The position numbers and the translations under genes are program-made. Below are positions 22,519-33,900 of a stretch of 64,000 bases of DNA, in pieces; positions within the stretch are counted from its first letter, which is position 1, and each line of letters begins with the position of its first letter. Below the pieces are notes generated by a model. That model saw only the letters and a program-made list of their open reading frames with translations. It had not been told where the DNA came from and ran no database searches. Origin of the DNA: Pseudomicrostroma phylloplanum (taxonomy: Eukaryota; Basidiomycota; Exobasidiomycetes; Microstromatales); NCBI GenBank assembly GCA_039545275.1, contig BCHS01000019.1:310001-374000 (forward strand). Direction: 5' to 3'.

Positions 22519-24451
22519 TCACTCTGAACCGAAAGAGGAAACGCTCAATACGCTACATGCATCGTCTTCCTCGTCTGCGGCGCCCTCGTCGCCTTCCGCC
22601 TGCTGATTCGCCGCGACCGGTGCTGACCAGGGACTGCTATTGAGAGGCAAAGTACTAGGGAGTGAGCCATCCGTTGCGACTGTGGAGAAGGAGTACTCCT
22701 GCTCCTGCAAGTCTCCCTCTCGCTGGGTGTCGTCATGCCGATCCGAGTGCCAGTGCGAGTGCGAATCCGAGTTCCAGCCTGCTTCTTCCTCTTGTGCGTC
22801 CCAATCTGCGCCAGTGTCTGAGATGCTCAGCAGAGAAGCACTCGACGATCCCGGAGAGGCGGGAGAGGAGATGCTCAAGAGGGAGTCTGTAGACAAGGAG
22901 AGGATACTTGGAGGTGGCCCTGGGCGAAGCGCTTCAGTGGGTGCGTATGTAGATCCGCCCTCGAGAGTGAGATAGAGATCGTTGTCCCTTCCGCTTCCGT
23001 TGTCGCTTTCATCGATATCGATCAAACCGCCTTGCGCAGAGGTGTCAATTTGAAAGCTACCCACTGCAGGGAGCCTGAGGTCTGCAGTGGGTCCCTCCCT
23101 TTCAGTGGAGCGGTCGTCCTGCGGGCCTGCCCTGCGATCGGGCATGGGGTCGATCGGGACGCTAGCGCTGCGATGGCGGCCCATGGGGGGTGCTAGTGGT
23201 ACCAGGGTCGGCTGCGAAACAAAAGCAGTGCAATCATCGGTGAGCATACATGCTTCACTTGCGACGTAAGCTGAACTGACGACTCACGAGGATCGACTTG
23301 GCAGGATAGGCAGCTCGATCCACTTTGCGCAGCAGCTCGACGAGCGACGCTGGAGAGATCAGCGACCCGCCCGTTGAGCGATGCATGGAGGTGCCTGCTT
23401 GTATCCCAGGTGAAAGGTTGAGGATCGTCGAGAGAGAAGTGGCGAGGTAGTCGAAGCTCACTTCGAGCTCTGCGCGTCGCTGCACACGGCGGAGAGGGGA
23501 ATGAAAGGGTCTCTCAGATCCTTGTTACCCACCTGGGTCGACGGACGAGCCTCTCACCTTGACACACGCAGCATTGTACTTCTCGCCATACCTTGCGACC
23601 AGGTGCTTCTTGACGAACTTGGTCATGGCGTCGGAGAGTAGGGCGCGTAAGACGTGTGGTAGATGAGTGGAGGAGCAAATGCAGTCGTACAGTCCTGCAA
23701 TCATAGGCGAGAGAATATGCCGTCACAAACACAATCGGGAGTAGTAAGGCAGCCAGAACTGAGAAGGTCAGTACGTGACGAGGTAGATATGTGCTAGCAA
23801 TGGGGGCGCACGATCTTCTGCTCCTGCGACGGCAGCATTGGTGAGACCTCTCCATTGCAGATGGAGATCGATGTGTGTAGGAGCCACTGGCGCAACGCTG
23901 CTTGGTGTACTTTCAGGGCTTTCGGGGCGATGCTGGTGCAGCGTCACTGGTCGCCGGTGAAGGTGATATTTGGGCGCATATAGTCAGACCCTGTCGCAGT
24001 GGCGGCAGGTACGGCCGTTGGACGCACAAATGTTGGGATGTCCAGTCGTCGTCAGCTCGACAGTGTCTACTCTTAGCGCTGCTCGGTTCTGTTTGATGGG
24101 GTGCAAGTACAGTCAGTAAGGCGATGGAGTATTCTGAGTGACCTCCGCACAGCCTGTCCCGACCTTGTGGAAGTAGTCTTGCACCAAGTGCATCACCTCC
24201 GACGAAGCCAACACTTCGGCGGGCACCGTCCTGTGCACGTTGCTCCTCCTTCCTCTCTGTCTTCCGACGATGGAGGCGGTCAGAGCAATGCTCAAAGCTT
24301 CAGGCGAGGGGCTGCGGTGGTGAGTTGTGACACATGTGAGGCGGTGTGAGCGGCTGGCGGAATGACAAATCTGAGTGCTGGTAGTCGCATGTGGGCGAGT
24401 AGTCGAGTTCGATGGTCCCTCAATGGGCTGACTGCTCTCCTGGCTGCTCAT
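22519..24451 (-). CDS. Unrecognised protein with a helical core and acidic Ser-rich tail
   Basis: I do not recognise this gene. Three 3' exons are well supported: 23694-23558, 23479-23288 and 23211-22519, with GTGAGA/GTGAGT donors and CAG acceptors in phase. A fourth (23932-23812) fits in phase through a weak GTGCGC donor, restoring one Arg codon. A possible first exon (24451-24164, ATG, 96 residues ending EVMHLVQDYFHK) fits through a weak GTCGGG donor. The full model is 476 residues; a shorter one begins at ATG 23704 with 343. The core (LPHVLRALLSDAMTKFVKK, ARYGEKYNAACVK, then ELEVSFDYLATSLSTIL) looks like amphipathic helices. The tail is acidic with three copies of an LLSIS/VLSVS-like motif and a His-rich patch. 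Function unknown; the 5' half of the model is tentative. Confidence 0.6.
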
Positions 24452-25440
24452 GGTGGGCGTAGAGCGGCAGCGACGTCGTGGGGCGGTCAAGAGAAGAAAG
24501 GCGAAGGCCACTGAGAGTGATTCTCGCTCACGAGCAATCTATATTGCGTGGCTTTGCGCGCAGCGAGCATCGTTCATCGTCCGTACGTCGTTGGCAGCGC
24601 CACGCGTATGGTTCATCGGACGAGAAGGACCGGCTCCTTTCGAAGCGCGCGGGGCATGGGATACCCAGTATCACACGAGAATCTGGGTGTCCGCAAGTGA
24701 CATACAAACAGAAGACTTTCACCCACGACGATCGAGTCTTCCTTTGTGACTGCGGCTCAAACCATGGCTGTGCTGTGTTTCGCTTCGCTTAAGTCCCCCC
24801 CGGGGTTCGTCCCTCGTGTGCTGTGTCCCTGCTGTGGTAGCGAGGCTGCCCCACTTTGCCTGTGCATCTCGCCTTGTGCGTGTGAGTGAGTGTGTGTCTC
24901 TGTGCTTCCGCGCCGCGCTGCCCCGCGTGTGAGTGAGGCGAGGCGAGGCGAGGCGGGGCGGCCCGCGCAGCTTTGCTGGAACGAAGGCCCGGCCCACATC
25001 GAGGCTGACGCTCACGGCAGGCGGGCGGGCGGACGAGGACGACACGCCCTTGACCATTGGCCAGATTCCACCCTCGTCATATCCTTCTTCTCCCATCAAC
25101 CCCTTCAGACGCTCCCTGCGGCCTGAGCTACCTTTGTTACAAGACCTCGAGAGGACGTGGGCAAGTCGGCGGTGTATCGTGCCTCTGTTGCTTCCCCCTC
25201 GCCGCCTCCCTCGATTCCCTTCCCACGTTCCGCTGCTGGGAGGAACCCCACCTACCCCCCTGCGCCTCTTTCCTTACGCGGATAGACTTGCACCGCGACA
25301 ACCCCCCCCCTCTTCCCATCACCGCCTCCGCGTGGAACTCCATCACGAGTGGCCGTAGGACCCCTTCCACCATTGACGCTTAGCTTCACGACGCGAGCAA
25401 GGACCAAGTAGGCACGCAAGCACCAGCTCCAACAGCAATC
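24452..25440. other. Intergenic 1 kb upstream of PKC1
   Basis: Divergent upstream region. No supported gene. A (GAGGC)4 array lies about 490 bases before the PKC1 start, with a pyrimidine-rich stretch at 25180-25330 nearer the start. Confidence 0.55.
24935..24954 (+). repeat. (GAGGC)4 array upstream of PKC1
   Basis: Four perfect GAGGC units continuing into GGGGCGG. The same pentamer is repeated upstream of the next kinase gene at 30041-30055. Confidence 0.9.
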
Positions 25441-28400
25441 ATGGCAGTGAGTACAGCTTTGGGAACCGCGGATCGAGCGCAAGCTCTCTCCGGCTGCCCT
25501 GGGCTCATACCCCACTGGCAGCACATGAGCAAATGAAGAGACCGTCATCTGATCAGAGCACTCTTTGTCTTGTTCTCTACTTCCCTCCAACAGGACACTA
25601 ACGCAACGATGGCCGACATCCGGTCGCGGATTCAGAAGCAGCAGCAGATGATGAAAGGATACCAAGCCCTGCGTTCTGCTTCGGGCAATCCAGACGTGCA
25701 GAGACAAGCAGACTCCAACATTCGAGATGCTCAACGAAACATCTCTTACCTAGAGGAAAGTCTGCAGGCTTTGATCAACCGTAGAGCAAGCTCCATGGGA
25801 CCCAAGAGTGGCGGGTCCGTGTCCAGTGGCATCAGCTCCTCTGCAGGAGCCTACAATTCGGCCTCCTCAGGCGGACCGACGCCCTTCGGGTCATCTCAAG
25901 CATCGTTCCAGTCCTCGGGGAGCTCCAGTTCGATCCATCAGCAGCAGCAACAGCAGCAGCAGCAAGGTCCCGGTGGAGGTAGGCCATTTCCTGGCGATGC
26001 TGCTTCCGCATATCTACAACAGCAACGGAATCCCAATGATCCCGGTGCTCGCGCCGGCGCAGCAGGGTACGCCTCAGCTGATGGCTACAATGGCGGGATG
26101 CAAGGCCGGGGAGGAGAGTGGCAGCCAGCGCCCATCAATAGGATGGGGACCTCTGCCAAGCGCAATTACACTAATCTGGGTGAGTAGCAGCAGAACATCT
26201 GCAGAAATGCGTGTAGAGCTTGAGAACTGACTTGAGTATCCCGGTGTCCCCTTCTCACCTTCAGACTTGATCAAGGCCGATACACCGCTCACAACGGCCA
26301 AGATCTCAAGGATGCTACACCACATTGAATTCAAATTGCAAATCGAGAAGCAATACAAGCAGGGCATCGATAAGATGGCAGCGCTCTATCAGGCCGAAGG
26401 AGACAGGAAGAGTAGGACTGACGCCGAGAGCAAGAGGGTGGAGAGCCAGAGCAAGATCATGCTCTTGCAACAGGCTTTGAAGAGGTACAAGCAGCTCCAC
26501 GTCATGGACGACGAGGCGGACAATGATGGACGTGAGTGCAGACGCGAAGCAGCGATGACGATAGAAGTAATCAGGCTGACCACATTGACGCTCCTTCGTC
26601 CCCTTACGTACGTTCAGAGAGCTCTTCTATCGAAGGCAGACGACAGGATCTAAGAAAGCCGCTATCAGGAACGCTACAAATCTCCGTCAAGGCTGCTCGG
26701 GATCTTGAGCACGCCCCTACGCAAAGGCTTGGCAGGAGTGTCAGGGAATCGACGGTCGTCTTCAAAGTCGAGGACGCCGCTCGCGCTCGGACACATCCCA
26801 GCAGGACTGATCGATGGCAAGACGACTTCGAGTTTGCGGTCGACAACGCCAACGAAATCGAAGTCACCGTCTACGACAAGGTCGGCAGTGGACACCCAGT
26901 ACCTGTGGGCATGCTCTGGATCCGTCTTTCAGACGTCGTTGAAGAGCTGAGAAAGAAGAAGTTCGGCCAGCCCGGAGCATCAGATGGTGGATCCGCCGCG
27001 GCCTCTGGATGGGTGACCGCTGGCGATGTGCAGCAGCAGGCGGGTGGCATGATGGGAGGAGTGTCGGCAGGCTATCCTTCCTCCAGTGCATCCGACTACT
27101 CCTTCAACCAGCCGGCTGGAGCTCCCGTGCCACTCGGACCACCTGCAGAAGGTATCGAAGCCTGGTTCGCCGTCGAGCCAGCGGGAGCCGTCTTCCTCCA
27201 CATCAACTTCCAGAAGCAGAACATCCAAAGGCGTGCCTATGAAGCTCGTCTAGGTCGACAGGGCGCTTTCAGGAAGAAGAAGGACGACGTGGCTGAGATC
27301 AACGGTCACAAGTTCGTCTCTCGCCAATTTTACCAGATCATTCGATGCGCCCTCTGTGGAGAACTGCTCCTCAATGCGGCTGGGTCACAATGCGAGGACT
27401 GTAGGTATACCTGCCACAAGAAGTGTGCCCAGAAGGTGGTCACGAAGTGTATTAGCAAGAGCAACGCAGAGGCAGATCGCGACGAAGTCAAGATCAACCA
27501 CCGCATTCCTCATCGCTTCGAACCCATCACCAACATTGGAGCCAACTGGTGCTGCCATTGTGGCTACATTCTCCCCTTCGGTAGGAAGAATGCAAAGAAG
27601 TGTTCAGAGTGTGACATCACATGTCACTCTGATTGCGCGCACCTGGTACCAGATTTCTGTGGTATGAGCATGGAAATGGCGAATCAGTTGCTAAGCGACA
27701 TCGAGACCATCAATCGGGTCAAGCATACAGCCAAGCAACAGCAGCAGCAACAGACGCAGCAGCAGAGGCAGCAGGGGCAGCCTCAGATAATGCCACCCAA
27801 GGTTGGCGCTCAAGCGCCGTCGCAGCAGATGGGTGCAGGCCAGGACACTGCCTATGGGTACGGAGGAGGCCGGCAACAACAGCAGGCCGGAGCCAACGGG
27901 GGTGCAGCAGCAGCGGGAGGGCCTCGACCCTATGACGCTCCAGTTGAGCAACTCGAGCAGCGAACGTCCCAGATGGACCTTGCATCTCGGCCAACAGAGG
28001 GGCCCTATGGGGCTGCTGCCGCTGCTTCACCTGCACGACCGCGTCCTCCTCCCGTGGATCCCGTATACGCAAGTGGCGCTGCCCCCGGTCCCCCTCAGTA
28101 CGGCGTGCCGTCGCAAGACAGCGGGCCTCCCACGGGCCCTCAGATTGGGCAGGTCTTCAATCAGCAGCAGTACCAACAGAGCGAAATGGCCAAGCCTCCT
28201 CGCCCACTACCTCTGCCAGGTACCGCTGGTCGACCAATGGCCCCTCCTGCCGTCAGTCAAGCTCCTCCGCCAGCTCAACAACAGCAGATGCAACAACAGC
28301 AGCCTCTGCCGCCCGCTCAGCAGGCTCGCCGACCACAGCCGCCTGGTCCCGGGGCCATGGTACCTTCTACATCTGCTTCCTCTCAGATCGTAGGCGCTGC

Positions 28401-29442
28401 CCCAGCGCAACCTCCTCGCAATCCGCCCTCTTCCAAGCGCAAGATTGGCCTCAACGACTTCAACTTCCTGGCAGTGCTCGGTAAGGGTAACTTCGGTAAA
28501 GTCATGCTGGCCGAGGAGAAGCGCTCTGGCAACCTCTATGCTATCAAGGTGTTGAAGAAGGAGTTCATCATCGAGAATGACGAGGTCGAGTCGACCAAGT
28601 CGGAGAAGAGAGTCTTCTTGGCGGCTGCCAGGGAGAGGCATCCCTTCTTGCTCGGACTACACAGCTGTTTCCAGACGGAGACGAGGGTGTACTTTGTGAT
28701 GGAGTACGTCAGTGGTGGTGATCTGATGCTGCATATCCAGAAGGAGCAGTTCTCTCCCAAGAGGGCCAAGTTCTACGCCGCCGAGGTGCTGCTGGCGCTG
28801 GAGTACTTCCACAAGCAGGGCATCATCTATCGTGATCTGAAGTTGGACAACATCATGTTGACTCTGGACGGTCACGTCAAGGTGGGAGACTATGGTCTTT
28901 GCAAGGAAGAAATGTGGTACGGCAACACGACGAGCACCTTCTGTGGTACTCCAGAGTTCATGGCGCCCGAGATTCTGCTCGAGCAACGCTACGGACGGGC
29001 AGTGGACTGGTGGGCCTTTGGAATCCTCATCTACGAGATGTTGCTGGGCCAGGCGCCCTTCCGAGGAGACGACGAGGACGAAATCTTCGATGCAATCTTG
29101 GAGGACGAGCCCCTCTACCCGATCCACATGCCGGCAGACTCGGTGTCGATTCTGCATCGTCTCCTCACGCGAGACCCTGCCAAGCGTCTTGGATCAGGCG
29201 AGCGTGACGCCGAGGAGATCAAGGCGCATCCCTTCTTTCGGGATACAAACTGGGACGACATGTTCCACAAGAGGATCCCTGCGCCGTTCAAGCCCACGCT
29301 CAAGAACCCCAGCGATACGAGTTGGTTCGATGCAGAATTTACCAGCGAGAAGCCAACGCTTACGCCCGTGCATAGCGTGCTGAGCGCGCAGGACCAGGAG
29401 GAATTTGCTAGCTTCAGTTGGACCAGCACCACGATACTGTGA
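25441..29442 (+). CDS. PKC1: Protein kinase C, cell-wall integrity type
   Basis: Fungal Pkc1, the Rho1 effector that drives the cell-wall integrity MAP kinase cascade at the membrane. Exons 25441-25446, 25594-26179, 26265-26531 and 26618-29442 give 1227 residues; the first coding exon is only Met-Ala. Domains in order: HR1 repeats (about 5-75 and 200-285, Rho1-binding), C2 (about 295-420, [18 protein letters not shown]), two Cys/His C1 domains (517-564 and 585-634), a long Gln/Pro-rich linker, and the AGC kinase domain (about 899-1158) with GKGNFGKV, Lys930, the YRDLKLDN loop (Asp1026) and DYG at 1044 in place of DFG, which is usual in filamentous-fungal Pkc1. The activation loop reads [14 protein letters not shown]. 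The tail carries the turn motif region TLTPVHS and a hydrophobic motif in [10 protein letters not shown]. Length and order match the family. Confidence 0.97.
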
Positions 29443-30040
29443 AGAGGGAGACGGGAGGAAGACAGGGAAGCGACCGAGCGAGCAGATGTGGACTTCGAGT
29501 GGAGTAGAGGATGTTCTTGCCCCGTGGTTGCCCTTTTGCCAGCTTGCATACTACCTGTGAACGAACAGTCAGTCACGACGATGATAATGAAGCCATGCCC
29601 CTTTGCACCGCAGCCTTCCGCTCTCTCTGTGACTCGCACCTGCTGCCTGAGCTCTCTTCGTCACGCGACTCGAGCGGGAACCAGCGCAAAGGTAGGGACT
29701 GTGTGTGTGTACCGCCTCCTTCCGTGGTTCCTGCATGTATGTGTATGACATGTGACATCTTCCAGTTTTAATCTTCCATTTCAAAGCAGAGCCCAACCGA
29801 GTCTTGCCCTCCGCTCTCCGCTCGCCTGCTTGCGATTCGCCATGCTCATGCTTCTACCTTATCTCTCTGCATGTCCTATCGAGGCTGAAGAAGCACCTTG
29901 ACGTCGCTTCGACAGGAAGATATGTATGCAGGAAGGGGTGCCACGCCGTTTTATCCGTCTGTCCGCTGCGCGTGCGTGCGTGCGGTGCCTGCAGTGGCTG
30001 GGGGTGGGGGTGAATGCCACAGCCAAAAGAGGCCGGGTGC

Positions 30041-30055
30041 GAGGCGAGGCGAGGC
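30041..30055 (+). repeat. (GAGGC)3 array upstream of the large kinase
   Basis: Three perfect GAGGC units, flanked by further GGC-rich words; the same unit as in the PKC1 upstream region. Confidence 0.85.
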
Positions 30056-30100
30056 GCGGCAAGGCGAAGAGCAAGACGCGGATCGGGGCGCGAGGAGAAG

Positions 30101-30116
30101 CAGGCAGGCAGGCAGG
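30101..30116 (+). repeat. (CAGG)4 microsatellite
   Basis: Four perfect CAGG units in the same upstream region, equivalent to the GGCA/GCCT class seen elsewhere. Confidence 0.9.
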
Positions 30117-30278
30117 ACGACGACGATGATGATGATGCACAGGCGGACCAGAGATGGAAATCTGGGAAATCCAAAAGACGACGAGACGAAGGCTCAGCTC
30201 CGCCGCGGCGCCGTGGGAGACAGACAGGTGGGTCTGCTCTTATCTCTACCTTTTGCTCATCCCTTGTGACACTCTCCC

Positions 30279-30296
30279 ACACACACACACACACAC
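30279..30296 (+). repeat. (CA)9 microsatellite
   Basis: Nine CA units about 640 bases before the kinase start codon. Confidence 0.9.
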
Positions 30297-30920
30297 TCAC
30301 TCACCGCCAAGGAGCGCTCCACTGCCTCGTCACCCACCGCCCTTCTATCTACACAGCGGCCCTAAGCTCCGTGCCTGGGTAACTCTTCTCGTCATCAGCC
30401 TCCTTCCGCCCCTCCGCCCGCCCGCCTGTGCCTTTCCCCCCACCCGAGGCGCTTCCGTCGATCGATCTCATCTCCCAGCACTCACACACACACAAACGCA
30501 TACCTGGGCCTTCGCAGAGGAGCAGAGCAGCCGGCCCAAGTTGAAAGACAGGCAGGAAGCAGCCCGAGCGGACACGCAGATCAGATCAGTCGTCCGCATC
30601 GCAAGAAGACCCGAGGCATCCCTACCAAACAAGCAGGCAGGCAAGCCAGACAGAGACACCCACCCGCCAGAGAAGCAACTTTGGACAGACAGCCCAGCCT
30701 GGCCCACACCTCCCCTCGCCCTTCTCGCCCGCTCCGGTACGCCCGGAGAAATATCCTCCGAGTGCTTAGCGCTCTATTTCGCCCTGCCCCCCTGTCAAGG
30801 CTCTGGCTCTGGCTCTGCCTCTGCTCTCTCACCTGCGCCCTGGCCCCTCCTCCCCTTCCTCCCTTCCTCCTCTTGCCCTCTGCCGTCCCCACTCCGCCAT
30901 CGCTGTCCCTTGGCGGTCAG

Positions 30921-30974
30921 ATGAAAGTTGACACGAGCGATGCAAGAAGAAGCTGCCGAAGCGGATCAGACTAA
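30921..30974 (+). other. Upstream ORF overlapping the kinase start codon
   Basis: An ATG 19 bases before the main start opens a 17-codon frame that ends inside the main coding sequence, in a different frame. If the transcript starts upstream of it, scanning ribosomes would meet this ATG first, which would limit kinase translation unless they leak past it. Confidence 0.55.
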
Positions 30975-33900
30975 GCCTACTTCGCCGCCGCCGCCGCCTC
31001 GATCCGCGTCCACGGAACTTTCCGCATCGACTACTACAACTCTTCCCCTTCGTCGTCCTCTTCCTCAACAATCTTCTTCGACGGCCACCCTGCAAGCTTC
31101 TTCCTCATCGCCTCCCGCTACGCCAACGCAGCAGCAGCAGCAGCAGCCACTACAACCGCAGGAACAGGAACAGCAACAGCAGCACTTGGCCCCATCACCG
31201 TCTCCTTCTCGTCGCAGACTTCAGCATCGACCCTTTTCTCAAGCTCGCTCGCACGGTTCTGGCCTGCTTCTATATCAGCAACGCAGTGACGCTGGAGGTT
31301 TTCCCTTCCCTTCGGCCTATTCCCCTTCTTCTGCCACTTCCCCGCCACAGCGATCAAGACCCTCGTCGCCTACCTTTACCACCACCCAGGCCACCGCAGG
31401 AGGGTCTCTCCAGCCGTCCCTACCCAACACCACCTTTTCGCCTTCGTCCTCCTCGGTACATGCCAGGGACCGGCTCTCCTCTCTCCTTCATCCTCCTCAT
31501 CCTTCCTCTTCTCATCAAGACTATAGCCCCAGTCCACGACGACTGCAGCGCTCCTCGACTGCCACACCCGCTGCGCCTCTCCCTCTGACGGCGACGCTAG
31601 TCGCAAACGGAAAGGACAGACTCGTAGACACCCTCTCTGATACCCTAGAAGGAGCAGCCAAGGCAGTCTCGGCTGCAGTCGGTGCCGTCTCGCCACCCCA
31701 GCCTCCCAGCAGCGGCACCAAGGACGGGGACAGCAAGGCTGACAAGGATCCCAACGAGGAAGAAACAGCCAGGATGCCTCCTCCCTCTTCTTCTTCTCGG
31801 ACCTCGTCTGGGCCTACACCGAGGGATCTTGCCCGGAGAGACGATGGCGGCAGGGCCAGCTCTAGGTCTCGGCAGCATCATCTTCAACAACAACAACAAG
31901 CCGCCGCTGGACCCTCGACCGAAGCGGCTCGTGCTGCCTCAAACGATCGAGAGAGAGATCGAGAGAGGCAGAGGGAAGCTGCTAGGCAGGCGGAGAAGGA
32001 GAATTGGGACAAGACTAGGGGAGCTGGGAGTAGTGTGATGAACTTGCTCGATACACCGGGTGACCTCAATGGGCAACGGAAATGGACAGTGGAGGATGTA
32101 CTGCCTGTTCTGGAGGAGATTGAAGGGAAGACGTACGAGGTGAGCAATCGTCTGCAAGGCGTAGTGGTAGTATATTCGAAGTGAGGAATGAGCGTACTGA
32201 CTGCTTCGTCCTCTCTATCTCCCTCTTCCTCGCAGCCCGTGGAAGCCCCCTCACCCGATGTCCTGCTTTCGAGGGGAATAGCAGACTACACTATCCTGCC
32301 CAAGGTCCTGGGGAGAGGCAAGTTCTCGACTGTCTTTATGGCGTCCAAGAATGGCGAGCTCTCGGCGGTGAAGCATACAGCGCTCTTCCCTCATCATCAA
32401 CTCATCTCCACTCGTCTGCTGCGAGAGCCGACCCTATTGGCCGAGCTGCCCCCTCATCCCAATTTGGTGGAAGTCAAGGAGACGATCAGGACGCCAGGTC
32501 ACTTCTACCTCGTGGAAGAGTACCTCGGCGGATACGTCACCTTGGAGGCGCTGCTGGGCAAATACGGGAGACAGAGAGGGGAAGCCATTGTCCTGCCCAT
32601 GCAGATTGCGGATACAGTCCTCTCGCAGCTTCTGTCAGCGGTCAGAGCGATCCACTTCCCTCTGCAGATCTGTCATCGAGACATCAAGCCCGAGAACATC
32701 CTTGTCCACGAAGAGACGCTTCAGCTGAAGCTGCTCGACTTTGGTCTGGCAACTCACTACTCCAAGAGCGAGCCCAAGCTCACTACTTGCTGTGGTAGTC
32801 CCGCGTTCCACTGTCCCGAGATCGTCAAGGCACTCGCGAGTCCGCCTGGCACCGTGTGCTATTGGGGACCCGAGGTGGACGCTTGGACTTGTGGTGTGAC
32901 GATGCTTCGCTGCATGACCGGGGCCAAGTACCCCTTGGGCAGCAGTCATTCCAGCCTTCGCAGCATGGCCATTAGAGCACAGCGGGCAGTAGCCCAGATA
33001 CCCCTCTCTGATGAGCCAGGAGGCGATGAGACCCTCGGCCGGTCCATCCGGGACAAGATTGCAAAGCTCATGGAGATGGACTCGGTCAAGCGTATCAAGA
33101 ATTTTGAAGATTTGGCACAGGAGCTCAATTCTGTTGCAGAGAGCCAACGGGGGGCCAAGGACTTCAAAAGTACGTCCTTCGTTCCGACTGAGCCCAGTCA
33201 CAAGATGGATCTGCCCCTCCTGTCTGCTGAGGCTACAAGGCGCTTGGCGGCGCCTACTAATGGCTCAGCACCGGCCACTAGCAGCTTCCCATTTGGCAAC
33301 AGTGCAGAAACCACCCCTGGCACCAGCCAGAGAGGTACTCCTGCCAATTCTCGTCCCTCGAGTCCTGGGCCTACTTCGAGCTCCAGCGAACAGAAGCTCA
33401 ACGTGCCACCGTCTCCTCCGCGATTGATCCTGATGAATCCTTCAATGCAGCCATCGCAGAGGGTCCTGTCGTACATCAAGTACTGCCTTCGATGCGCCGG
33501 CATCCTCTATCATTCGTGGCCAGACTCTCAGACTACGGCTCTTGACAATTGGTCCGCGGCTCTAGGCATTTCCCGACCTGCCTCGAACGACGGCGCGTGG
33601 TCTCCAACCACTCCCCTCTTCCCCTCCATGGCTGACCGATCGGATGGCTGGAGTCACGTACAGGTGTTCCAGTGCGTCATCGAATTCAAAGAAGAGGAAC
33701 CAGAGGAGAAAAATGAGGAAGGACAGGGAGTCGGGATGGGCCTTGTGCAGAGCATCATGGCTGCCTTTGGTCGGCGGCCCACGAGCGCAGGCAAGCGGTC
33801 CTACAGTCAGCCAGCGGTATCTCCATCCAGGGGAACGCGGACACCCACGCGAGCAGCAACCCCATCGGGCACTGCAACGCCTGCGTCGAAGGGGTCCTCC

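Larger units (their letters stand above)
29443..30939. other. Intergenic 1.5 kb upstream of the large kinase
   Basis: No gene supported. It holds the PKC1 3' flank and the kinase upstream region, with (GAGGC)3 at 30041, (CAGG)4 at 30101, a CA microsatellite at 30279-30296 and a pyrimidine-rich leader. An upstream ATG lies just before the kinase start codon. Confidence 0.55.

Noticed and set aside
30154..30924. A 256-codon frame before the large kinase
   Set aside because: Runs through CA and CAGG microsatellites; not protein-like and ends before the kinase start.
30928..30939. TTG-initiated extension of the large kinase
   Set aside because: TTG is not expected to start translation here; the first in-frame ATG is 30940.
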